From contig NC_092569.1 in NCBI RefSeq assembly GCF_037975245.1, forward strand, positions 22,038,168-22,102,167: a stretch of 64,000 bases of DNA, written 5' to 3'. The position numbers and the translations under genes are program-made. A model generated the notes under the pieces. That model did not search any database. It saw only the letters and a program-made list of their open reading frames with translations, and had not been told where the DNA came from. Each line of letters opens with the position of its first letter. The first letter of the stretch is position 1. Source of the DNA: Apostichopus japonicus (lineage: Eukaryota > Echinodermata > Holothuroidea > Aspidochirotida > Stichopodidae). This document shows, piece by piece, positions 27,001 through 37,600 of this stretch.

Positions 27001-27100
27001 CTTTCTGCAGAGAGGCATTTATAATATTGAAACACAGTATGATTCTGTAACACCACGGGTAAGAGAACTGCTGTCGATCCTGAGACCGGACTCTGACTAA
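23977..27100 (+). CDS. SAMD3-like gene carried in the TIR element (whole gene, partial model)
   Basis: Four plus-strand exons are visible: 23977-24043, 25082-25226, 26144-26280 and 26759-27100 with TAA. Exons 2-4 join in phase (1, then 0) to about 207 residues. Exon 1 ends in phase 1 but exon 2 begins in phase 0, so at least one exon (probably the rest of a SAM domain) is missing from my model or lost. The style (ILTEWNLE start, RWKPTISES, CFKTFQVFNIEYP, WTFLQRGIY) matches the large family of invertebrate and fish proteins annotated as SAMD3-like, whose function is unknown. Polyadenylation signals AATAAA lie at about 27364 and 28066. The family recall is from memory, not a search. Confidence 0.6.
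24044..25081. other. Intron; expected SAM exon not found
   Basis: About 1 kb with AGGCCTA-rich sequence and a short run of AAATGTCCCC-type repeats (about 24375-24495). The missing phase-1-to-0 exon should lie here, but I could not recognise one. Confidence 0.4.
25082..25226 (+). CDS. SAMD3-like gene exon 2
   Basis: A 145-nt exon, phase 0 to 1, with acceptor ATTTAAG and donor G|GTAGAG. It reads IEEDFQKLHEGSQRGFSRQV then VSRVALDVKDPAIKRTLALM and DKEPELPQ. It is helical and charged. RQVVSRVALD resembles the region after the SAM domain in SAMD3-like proteins. No catalytic motif is visible. Confidence 0.6.
25227..26143. other. Intron, no feature seen
   Basis: About 900 bp of intron sequence with C- and A-homopolymers at about 26041-26065. 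Nothing else was recognised. Confidence 0.5.
26144..26280 (+). CDS. SAMD3-like gene exon 3
   Basis: A 137-nt exon, phase 1 to 0, with acceptor CTTATAG and donor GTTAGT. It reads (D)TYGAASLYLMPSLFTPGS, VAIKKGSQKRWKPTISESMR, AFIAVLP. The pattern LP.L....KRWKPTI.ES...FI is typical of the SAMD3-like family. Confidence 0.72.
26759..27100 (+). CDS. SAMD3-like gene exon 4 (terminal)
   Basis: Phase 0 start after CATTGCAG, ending in TAA at 27098-27100; 113 residues. It reads VGADLEKFKEERHTECRNHS, PQVVVIGTSVLDVQQVFVFL, CFKTFQVFNIEYPLECKSPW, TFLQRGIYNIETQYDSVTPR, VRELLSIL. The FNIEYPxECKxxWTFLQ and YDSVTPRVRELL segments are the most family-like. The long open frame without decay suggests it was recently functional. 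Confidence 0.75.
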   Translation, partial: VGADLEKFKEERHTECRNHSVTWQPQVVVIGTSVLDVQQVFVFLNNIVYSVPSVVKGIDVCFKTFQVFNIEYPLECKSPWTFLQRGIYNIETQYDSVTPRVRELLSILRPDSD

Positions 27101-28379
27101 ACTTTGGTGGACATGTGCAAGGCTTCTGCTTGGCCATTAAATGGGCTTACTGAGTTGATATTGATTATTTTTTGACAAGTCTGAAAAGAGATCATTGCAT
27201 GACAATATTTGTAATTAGCCTCCTTATTCATGTATCACTTCCTGTAGTTACTGAAAATGTTGGAAATTGGTGTTTTTGTGGACGGGTTGCATAAGATTAA
27301 TACTTGCAATACCAGGGAGGGGGTTACATGTCCCTTTTTGTAAATTTTGTAAATTTTTATGGAATAAAAAAACAGGCAAAGTTAACATGTTACAATGTGA
27401 CTAAATTTAAGTCTGATGTAATGCATACCGTGAAAGTATGTCACCAACTTTTTGTGGCATGCAGTTTTAGAGTATGAATTTCTGACCCTTGATATCTGTT
27501 TATTATAACCATGTTTGCACTCCTTAAGTATCATTTATTTTATTACTTGAAGATACTAAACATCCACCTGAGTTATATGATAAGGTTTCAGTGGAGTAAG
27601 GGTTAAATTCTTTCATTCATTTGTCCGTCCACTAATTTTGGTTATGTTGTTACTCAAACTGATGAAGTTTTCTGAATATTAAAGCTTGGGAATGTTTGTT
27701 TTTGAAGCTTTTCTTCAAATTGAACAGCTATAGTTTTCCTTATATTTAGCAACATGAATTTTTGGGGAATGTTTTATCTATCCGTCCTTATTGCAACTTT
27801 TATGATACTGTTTTTATGATTTCAAGTGTAAACATTCAACTAAGTGTGCTATAAAACTAAAGCCATTTTACCAAGTGGTTTCTCTGATCAGTATTATGAA
27901 TTCTACCATTAAAATTGTCTTGACAGCAGTTTCCCTTTTCTGATAGGCTATTGTGCTCATTATAAAACTATGCACAATATTGCTGTTTACTTTCTTCAGA
28001 AAGGTTGGAATGGCAAATGTTTTAACAATGCAGATTCCGTCCATAGTGCTTGCCTGCCCTTTATTTAATAAAAGCTCCATTTCCTGTTGTTTTTCTTTAT
28101 TTGCACACGCACAGTCGGCACAGAAAATTGTAAAATCCTATATGCATTGTTGCATCGATATTGTTTCTTTGCAAATGAACTAACCTTGACTGTATACCTC
28201 ATATCATCCTTGCCATATCATTTTATGTAAATTGCATGCTGTTGTAGAGTTCCAAGAGCAATACATGATTGTGTTAAAGCTATAATACCATAAAAAAATG
28301 TTGTTCGATTCATTTTTGGCCTACACTGGAGAGCTGCAGTGCTGGACGCTGGAACAGATGAGGGAGAGCTGACTGAAGT
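27101..28379. other. 3' flank of SAMD3-like gene inside the element
   Basis: Contains AATAAA at about 27364 and again near 28066 (possible polyadenylation signals), and otherwise AT-rich sequence. No transposase-like frame was found on either strand here. Confidence 0.5.
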
Positions 28380-28626
28380 CAACAACCAATAACCAATTAA
28401 TTGGTTAAGGAACAGGATTGGTTATGTCAACCACATAAATTGGTTGCATAATTGGTGGACTTAACCAATTTTATTGGTTAATGTAACCAATTTTCATTGT
28501 TTAATGACTTAACCAATTGATGTTGGTTATGGTAGCCAATTTATTGGTGGGACTCACAACAAGTGATCAAATTGGTTGAAATTAACCATTTTTTTGGTTG
28601 CATTCAACCAATTTGTTTTTGCAGTG

Positions 28627-28985
28627 TACTAATCTATAATACCACTACGATATTCTGTATTGTATCTTTAACATATCTAGCTCTCGCCTGCTCCCAAAAC
28701 ATAACACGTGTTAGTATGTCATAACACCCTGGCATATAAATGCATAATATGCTACACGTTAAGAACAAATATAAGCTCACACCTTTTCGGCTTGGGTGTC
28801 AAAACAAGTATTTACAGAATTTGATGCACTTTTCTTTTAAACTCAGAACTTTACAAAGGAAATTGGTAAAAATCTTGACACATTATTCACAGTGAAATAA
28901 ACATAAATATAGTCACTATTTTTTACTCCTTTAGCACAAATACATCATTAACCTAAGTTGGTTGTCTCTGGTATTGAACTTCTGT
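28627..28985. repeat. Segmental duplication block alpha, copy 2 (right part)
   Basis: Resumes the alignment interrupted at 22599: TACTAATCTATAATACCAC matches 47417-47435 and continues to AACATAAATATAG. The rest matches 3545-3630 (ACTCCTTTAGCACAA...CTCTGGTATT), where the 47.7-kb copy is itself interrupted by a SINE. Confidence 0.88.
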
Positions 28986-29757
28986 TGTAATATAATTGAA
29001 ATAAAATGATAGATGAATATTGCTCTCAAGCTCGTTTAAGTGTTGCGTGTATTATAAACTAAATTAACCTAAGCGTCTATCACCAGACTGAATGGCAAAT
29101 ATGCTTCTTGTATGGGAATGGATATAATCTGACTGAAATATTGTGAAGCATCCATCATTTTTTTTTCAAAATCTTCATGTAAATTACAATACGGTACTTG
29201 ATCTTTTAAGTGAAAAGTAGAAAACCTTTAAAATCACATTCATAGTAGACTGTTCGTTTTTTATCAGAAATTATTCCTTTGATTGTTTTTGTTTAAAAAA
29301 ATCTTCCCGTTGTAGCTCAGGATGAGGAAACGGTAATATTCCATCAACCTTCTTAAATTAGATGTGAATAGCACATGACAATGAACCCTTTTTGCTCTTA
29401 CAAGATATTTTGCTTTGATGTGACCTTTCACTTTTGACAAATAACTTTTGTCTTGAGTAATTTCAAATTATGGAACGCTTTGCTCGTCAATTTATTAAAG
29501 AAAGAACATTTGTATTGCTATGGAGAGAAAGTAATTATATCTGGCAACGCAAACTGGCTACTCTTTAGTAAAATTATTAAATGACGCTGATAAATATTTA
29601 ACATTGACCAGCAGTTTTCGTTTACATATCATATTGTCCTTATAGAGATAGAAACAAAGGCGCTGTATCTAACTTCGACTGTAACAACAGGTGGCGGTGA
29701 AAGTCAAAACCAGTAGTTGTACATCAAGTAAGAAAGACGCTAAAAGTTTTCAGCATC

Positions 29758-29990
29758 TACCTCAATCCGCAATATACCCAGCATCTATGTAATGTTCCCA
29801 ATCACAGTCTTCAATGTGCGTGTCTAATCCAGAACATTGAACATCCTCTAAGCAAATCTAACCCTATCACTGGCCAAACTTCCCGCAACAACTAACGATT
29901 CCTATATATGTTTCCGTAGCCTTTTTGACGGCATGCTACTGTGGCATCAAAGTCATCCCAATAATCATCACATATTTCAGGAGTAACCCC
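29758..29990 (-). pseudogene. SRCR pseudo-exon
   Basis: The minus strand reads [28 protein letters not shown] then a stop, then in a shifted frame EDVQCSGLDTHIEDC. The ends of the domain and its splice sites are lost. It is clearly SRCR-derived but dead. Confidence 0.8.
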
Positions 29991-30325
29991 CTGCGTCTAG
30001 AAATTTGATGAGACACTATATGCGCACGTTACAACAAGAGAAATAAGCAATTATATTCATCAGTAAAGTATAATGTTGTAATTGTTATATTTTGCTTTGG
30101 TACGTTTAAAGTATGTGTATATTGAATTTTATAATAATGCATTACATATTTATCAAGAGTAGCACTATGTGGTCAAATTGATAGCGTCTACGCACTAGGG
30201 TGTGTCATATTTTTATATGTTGTGAAGACACATTACTACGATTCTTTACTAATTGTAATGTGTTATCGAAGAGTTCAACGGTGTGACATCCATCTTGACA
30301 ATTTATTCGTGCCATCTAACCTTTA

Positions 30326-30440
30326 CTACACAACACTCCAGCATCTTCGTGATGTCTACAATGATGTTTTCCCCAGTCGAAGATGTCACAGTTCTCAATG
30401 TTCTCCTCTCCTCCGGACCAGTGGACATCATCTAACCAAA
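30326..30440 (-). pseudogene. SRCR C-terminal half relic
   Basis: The minus strand reads IWLDDVHWSGGEENIENCDI, FDWGKHHCRHHEDAGVL. The VACSG cysteine is Trp and the last Cys is followed by TAG. The 5' half of the exon is absent. With the piece at 29.76 kb it suggests a former SRCR array here. Confidence 0.78.
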
Positions 30441-32894
30441 TTTAATCCGATCCATGGAGTTACATTAAAAATTATGTATTAACATAGCAACATACAAACG
30501 GTTATCACTAAATTAGAAGAAACGATAAGTTGAATGCACCTCTTTTGGAAACAGATGAGATTTTTGACAGGAAAATGAAAATAAATTGTGGAGGCCGAAT
30601 TGTTTTGAGGTTTTGTAAAGGATCTTCTCTTTTCGATTTCTTTCGATACTCTGATATTAGTCGAATTGATACAATTCATTTAGCAAATGAGAATAAGATG
30701 CGGGGTGGGGGGTTACAAAAAGTAGAGAGGCGAACATAAGCAGCTGTGCCCATGAGACTGATGTGATCGTTACATAGAATAAGTTCCATTAACCTCATCT
30801 CTTCATGTAATTAGAAACAAATTAAGATGTAATTTCACGGATGATTTAGCAATTGGCTAGAGAGAAAATCGACATGCTGTTTGTATTTTATTGGTTTCAA
30901 ATTTCTCAGCGAATGTGGCTCTTTCTGTCCTTTTGTATAACCATCGTCCCAACGAATGTTGAAACGCACGTATGTCTCTATTTGCACATTATCATAACCC
31001 ATGAGCAATGTATGTGATTACACCGTTTTTTTTAAAGACACTAATATGGCCTATATAGTGGGTCCTTTTCAAGTAATAGTTTTAATCGATGTTTTATGTT
31101 ATAAATTATGCAATTATCAAACATCATACTGCTGAACGTCATACAAATAAAAATCAGCTTTCATAACTTCTATCGCTATGAAAAGAAAATCACTCGCATA
31201 TAAGCTATAGTTACAACTGTTTACAGAAAAAAAAATTAATCTGTCAGTGTATGTAAATAATTTAGGCAATTATTTATTAATTATTAAAATTAGGCAATTT
31301 AGGTTATTATTGCAATGTCATGGCGTGTCGAAGGACAGTTTTGACGGTTCGCAGTACTATGGTTTTAGTATGTTAATGTTTGTGAATGAAAAAAACAGCC
31401 TATGGTCAGACCCTTCCGTAGGCGCTTTCAATCCGAATCTTGAGTCACTGCGTGATTGTCAAACCTTATAATGTGAACTAACCTCTCTATCAAGACAATG
31501 CAAAACAATCCCCGGCTCTACCATTTTTCATCGACTACAGATTGCATGTGGGGCCTGTTCCTCGCCACCGTAGGGAAATGCCACTGCCCTCCAACTTTTC
31601 AACACCTCCCAGTGCCACCTTTCATATATAAAAAGTAACCCGTTTGGAAAGAAGTACCCTTTTTCATTCTAGTTATCTACAAGAGGGTTCCGTTCTTGAA
31701 GCTTTATAACATTCAATTAAAAAGTGTCCTGTCGTTTCCAATTTAAAGGAAAATGTAAACACAACCGTGCCCATATGTAGAAATAACATTCAAATACTAG
31801 AATTATTGGTTCCGAATGTATTGCAGATCAATTTGTCGGGAAATGTTTAAGTAACTTTGTGCTATTCCCCTTCAAAAAGAATTTGAGAGATTTTATACTT
31901 TAGAGAAGATTTTGTAATAGTTAACACACGCCCTTTAGCCCCTCCCATCGGGTAAAATACTCAAAAAAGGATCTTTCACTTTCAAAATGGACTCACTTGA
32001 AACACCGAAGGGGAGATTTTATAGATTAGTGGTGTGCCCAGTGAGGTGGCCTAGTTCAGTCGGGGAAGTTGTTTGCAATCAAAAGAGCAAACTTACACCA
32101 CTCGTCCCGGTGTTACCCTCCCACATCTATTTCAGCATCACACACAACATTCCTTTTCAGGCTTATTATGGACCTAATTTATTAACCTAATGTATAAGTC
32201 TAAATGTGACTCAGAAGACACAATTTGCAATTTAAATATTTGTACAGGTTAATTCCCTACTTAATTCAGTCTGGGGAATTTTATACACTACCCCTCCGCC
32301 TCACTTTCAAATTCTGTTCACACCTATGGTATAAACCTCCCTAATTTCTTATAAACAGTTAGCTATCATTGGTCTCTTCGATTTTGCTATCACTCGCTTG
32401 ACACTCTGTTTATCTTTTCTGATTTTAGTTTGCTCATTGTTGATAAGTAAGTATTTTGTATTGACCTTTTTGGTAACCATGGCAAAACAAACTGTAAGTA
32501 CTTTTAAGAAAATAATTATAAACGTTAATTTGAATATTGTAAGTATCACAATTTCTAAAAATCATCACTGACGTGTGTTTGAGAGCAACGAAATACTGAT
32601 GGGCAATCAACAGAGCTGCATATCTCATCGCAAATACTCCAATATCGTAAGAAGTAAGTGTGTTGAAATGTCTTCTATATGTTGACATTTTGAGGAGGAA
32701 CATCAAAAGTTTGATAAATTATGCAGTAAATGAGACAAAAGTGTCATTTTCTTGCCAGGCACATTTGTATTATGCAAACGATCTCTTTGAGAAATACAGC
32801 ACACAGCTGTACTAATTTTTATCGCGTTATTAATGACGTTATATTATGTGAAAACAAATTTATATTAATTTAAGACATATTGTCTTAATTTCTT

Positions 32895-33591
32895 TTAATT
32901 TAAGACCTATCCTCCACTCCCTGTTGTTGTCAAAGGAAGTGTAGTTGATCGTGTTACGTCATATAAGTGTCTTGGGGTAGTGCTGAATGATCACTTGGCA
33001 AGGGGAGATCATATTGATATATTGGTTAAAAGTTGACTTCTAGATTGAACTGCCTCCGTAAGATGTCGAATTTTGATGTTCGTCATGACATCCTTGAAAT
33101 GTTTTATAATTGTACCATTAGCGGGGTTTGGCATCATTGCTTGATTTGCTGGGGAGGGAATGTCAACAAACATGAAAAAGATCGTATTAACAGCATCATT
33201 AAGAAAGCGGAGAGAGTAGTCGGGGAACCATTGCCTTCCATTGACTCGGTTTACCACAGCCTTCTCGAGTCCAATCTGGACGCGGTATGGAAGGACCATA
33301 CCCACCCCCTCTATGAGCTACTTCATAGTAGTCAGATGTCCAGAGAAAGAGGCAGGTTAGACTTACGTGTCTCAAAACCAATAAATACAGAGATTTTTTC
33401 ATACCCCGTGCAATTAGGCTTTTCAATGAGGTTTTGTTGCATTGACTCTCATATATTGACTTTTTCTTATTATTCTTACTGTCTTATTGTACAATATACA
33501 CATCTATTTTTGTAACATTTTCATTGTTTTATGAGCCTGTGCCTGGATTTCCCTTTAGGATTAATACAGTTTTACTTACTTACTTACTTAT
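32895..33591 (+). mobile_element. LINE 3'-end fragment with TTAC tail
   Basis: The translation gives YKCLGVVLNDHLARGDHI, then after a stop and frame change RLNCLRKMSNFDVRHDILEM, FYNCTISGVWHHCLICWGGN, INSIIKKAERVVGE. This is the C-terminal part of a non-LTR reverse transcriptase ORF (YK-LGV...W...FY...I...I..W.GN...KAER). It ends in a (TTAC)n microsatellite tail at 33568-33591. Block beta copy 1 runs uninterrupted at the matching site (about 6035), so it inserted after the duplication. It is 5'-truncated and broken. Confidence 0.82.
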
Positions 33592-33599
33592 CTTGTCAG

Positions 33600-33900
33600 A
33601 TTAATCACCAATTTCGCTCACCACTTTGTGCTTTATCTTGGATTTTACCCGTTTTTTTGTTGTTCCTGTTCCTTTACTTTTAGAAATGGTATTGTTGCAA
33701 TAATAAGTATTAATGCAATAATTGGTATTGTTGCAATAAATGGTATTGTTGCAATAAAGTTCCATAAAATTAATCACCTATTTCGCTCACCACTTTGTAA
33801 TTTATCTTGGATTTTACCCGTTTTTTTTCCTGTTCCTTTACTTTTAGAAATGGTCTTGTTGCAATATTTGTTATTGTTGCAATAAAGTTCAATTCAATTA
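33600..33900. repeat. Local ~175-bp tandem duplication
   Basis: ATTAATCACC(A/T)ATTTCGCTC...TTTACTTTTAGAAATGGT...TTGTTGCAATAA occurs twice, starting at about 33600 and 33770. Block beta copy 1 has one unit (about 6053-6180). Confidence 0.8.
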
Positions 33901-34236
33901 TTCTTTCTTGAACCCTAAAATTTACATACTGCTGTCATCATAGTAGTACTAAGCCAAGATTTAATCATTGCCAGAAAGTAAAGCATTGAATTCAACTACC
34001 TTTCACTTTGGAATTAAGAAATAATTGTTATGTGAATGCTTGTTTTCGGTATTATTTCAAACTTTAAGACATGAAAATGAATAAAAGACCCATTTTGTAC
34101 TTTGCTATTTCTAATCTTCTTCTGCAATAAGAAGGAAATCAACTGCTCCATTGAGAATGACAACGTAAAGAATTTCAATGTTAGTGTAAGTTTAAAAATA
34201 AATCGATGGATCAACGCGAGTCGCTGTTAAATTTAT

Positions 34237-34538
34237 TCAACAGAATACACCAGCATCCTCACTATGTCCACAATTATGTATACCCCAGCCTCTGCTTCCG
34301 CATTCATCAATATTTGCCTCATGTCCTAAGCAGGCAACATCATCAATCCAAATTTCGCCAGATCCTTCACCAAAGTTTGCACTACCAATGGCGGTTCCAC
34401 TGCTTCCAAAGCCAAGTTGACGACATATTACTGAGGCATCAGTATCATCCCAGTAATCATCGCAGATCGTTCCCCACTGGCCGTCATGGTAAACTTCAAT
34501 TCGCCCTTCATTCGAGGTTTGACCGCCAACCAGGCGCA
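34237..34538 (-). CDS. SRCR gene 2, terminal exon: SRCR7 and stop
   Basis: Phase 1 start after TAACAG. It reads [77 protein letters not shown] and TGA (34239-34237). Six Cys are present. As in gene 1, AATAAA overlaps the stop codon (34237-34232). Confidence 0.9.
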
Positions 34539-34564
34539 CTGTTAGAACAATTACGGTGTTTTGC

Positions 34565-34649
<85 letters not shown>

Positions 34650-37600
34650 TATATTATATTATATTATATATTCAGATTATTCAGAATAATTTCAATAATA
34701 TTTTCAGAGACAGACATTACTTTTGTACATAGAAAGCTAAGCTTGTAATCGATGCCATGAGCATGCAAGCGACAGTCCACAAAGTTGTCTAGAAGGAACC
34801 CTGCTAAAAATTAAACAAATATCATTTGTCATCCCATTGCATGGGACGTTTTATTCAATTTCAAGTTGTATTAGCTTTATATAATATCTTGCAACCCAAT
34901 AACGTATTTAACTGAAATAAAATAACGCAATTTTTCCAAATGTAATCTGTTGTCCTTAATATACTAATACAACAGTGCATCTCCCACAATAAACAGAAGT
35001 ATATGCACTTGCCCACAATTTCCTCCTCCTCCCAAATCGTTGCTGATACAATTCTAATCCTAAAAGCGGTGTTATAAAATATTAAGGTAGTATAAACTAG
35101 AAAATAAGGTATTTTGATGGAAACACTTCCTTTTTCCTTACAGGCTGAATTTTTTTTAAATGTGTTGCTAATATGTACATCTGTAGTTTTACCTGGCCCA
35201 CAAGAAACAGAAGCATCTTCATGATGTCCACAATTGTGCTCTCCCCAGTGAGTGCTATCGCATTCTTGAATATGTTGTTCTGATCCAGAGCAAGCAACAT
35301 CATCCAGCCAAATTGGGTCTGATCCTTGACCAAATTTTGCACTTTGCCATCCAACTCCGATGCCTTCATAACCAAGTTGACGACATATAACTGATGCATC
35401 GTTGTCATCCCATCCGTCATCACATATTGTTCCCCACTGACCATCGTGGTACACTTCTACCCGACCTTCCTGTAAAGAAACACCACCAACCAGGCGCACT
35501 GCAGTAAATGAAGAGAAAATTATAAAGGAACAAACATTATCAACATTGCTTAAACTTTCAAGATACTTGCATAATTCTTCGGAACAATTTCGCGTGCTTG
35601 ATCATAAAAACAATCTTAATAACATGATAAGAGGAAGTCATGCAGGTGGAAGACATGTTGGAACATGCAAGCCTAACTGAGATAAGTCGTTTAGAGAGGA
35701 CCTGCTAACTAGTACACAGATATCAGTTACCATTCCATTGCCTTTAATTAGACGGGACATTTTATTAAAGTTTAAATAATACATGTTTTACCGTTTATAA
35801 TATACTGCAATACAATCACCGTTTTAAGCTAAAACAAATTACTTTCAATGAAATATTTTGTTCTTGTTATATTCATCTACCCGTACCTGTCCTACAAGAA
35901 ACAGAAGCATCTTCACTATGTCCACAATTGTGCACTCCCCAATCATTGCTCCCGCATTCTTGAATATGTTGTTCTGACCCAGAGCAAGCAACATCATCCA
36001 ACCAAATTGGGTCTGATCCTTGACCAAATTTTGCACTTTGCCATCCAACTCCGATGCCTTCATAACCAAGTTGACGACATATAACTGATGCATCGTTGTC
36101 ATCCCAATAGTCATCACATATTGTTCCCCACTGACCATCGTGGTACACTTCTACCCGACCTTCCTGTAAAGAAACACCACCAACCAGGCGCACTGCAGTA
36201 AATGAAGAGAAAATTATAAAGGAACAAACATTTTATTTATCAACATTGCTTAAACTTTCAAGATACTTGCATAATTCTTCGGAACAATTTCGCGTGCTTG
36301 ATCAAAAAATAATTTTAAAATATTCATAGAGGAATCCATTGATTTTGTACATAGGAAACTATACTTCCAAGCGATGCTGGGACCAAGGAAGAGATAGTCG
36401 GATGACGTCTAGAGGGGACCTGCTAACAAGTACACCAAAATCATTTGCCATTACATTGCCTTTAATCAGACGGGAGGTAACATTAAAATTATTATAATAA
36501 AGTTGTTATTCTTGCAGTGTTCATTCCTAATTTCCAGTCTTATATCATAAAAAACATAGTCATGGGTACCGGATGTATGAAGTTTAGTAGGCCTGTATTT
36601 ATATATGATTTAATTTAGTTAATAACACTGGAAATGTAATTGACAAAAATTGTAACACTATAACGATGATTGTTTATATACCGGGGTTATAAACCATTAA
36701 GGTATTGTATATTAAAATTTACGGTAGTCTTGGGGGAAAATGTCTTCACTCCCTACAGGATGGAAATATTTTAAATCTGTTCCTAACATTTACTTCTGTA
36801 GTATTACCTGGCCCACAAGAAACAGACGCATCTTCATGATGTCCACAATTGTGCGCTCCCCAATCATTGCTCCCGCATTCTTCAATAAGTTGTTCTGATC
36901 CAGAACAAGCAACATCATCCAACCAAATTGGGTTGGATCCTTGACCAAATTTTGCACTTTGCCATCCAACTCCGATGCCCTCATAACCAAGTTGACGACA
37001 TATAACTGATGCATCGTTGTCATCCCATCCGTCATCACATATTGTTCCCCACTGACCATCGTGATACACCTCTACCCGACCTTCTTGCAGAGAAAAACCA
37101 CCAACCAGGCGCACTTCAGTAAATGAAGAGGATAGGATGAAGGAACCATAATTCTCAATTTTGCTATATTCTTAAAGATATTTGTATAATTCTTCGGAAC
37201 AATTTCGCGTGCTTGATCATAAAAACAATTTTAATAATATGATAAGAGGAAGTCATGCAGGTGGAAGACATGTTGCAACACGCAAGCCAAACTGGGATAA
37301 GTCGTTTAGAGAGGACCTGCTTACAATTACACAGATATCAGTTACCATTCCATTGTCTTTAATTAGACGGGACGTAATATTAACGTTTAAATTATACATG
37401 TTTCACCGTATATAATATACTGCAATGCAATCACCGTTTTTAGCTGAAACCAAATTACTTAAGTTTTTGAAGTAAAATATTTTGTTCTTGTCCTATTCAT
37501 CTTACCGTACCTGTCCTACAAGAAACAGAAGCATCTTCACTATGTCCACAGTTGTGCACTCCCCAACCAGTGCTCTCGCATTCTTCAATATGTTGTTCTG

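Larger units (their letters stand above)
22600..28626. mobile_element. 6-kb terminal-inverted-repeat element with gene cargo
   Basis: The left end is CACTGCAAAAACAAATTGGT and the right end is its exact reverse complement; the perfect match extends 21 bp. The flanks are CCATTA and TACTAATC, and the duplicate at 47410-47430 reads CCATTACTAATC with nothing between. That fixes the ends and a TA target duplication. Sub-terminal regions (about 22612-22770 and 28380-28615) are dense in AACCAATT/AATTGGTT words. CACTG ends with a TA duplication resemble the Mirage branch of the CMC (CACTA-Mirage-Chapaev) group; this is tentative. No transposase was recognised. Inside are a nested palindromic repeat and a spliced SAMD3-like gene. 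Alternatively, a ~400-bp MITE was split by later insertion of the gene-bearing segment. Confidence 0.85.
28986..31316. other. Spacer between duplication units with SRCR relics
   Basis: AT-rich sequence with no intact gene. It has no counterpart in the first unit, where the alpha and beta blocks are separated by only about 260 bp. Two broken SRCR exons (listed separately) are the only recognisable content. Confidence 0.6.
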
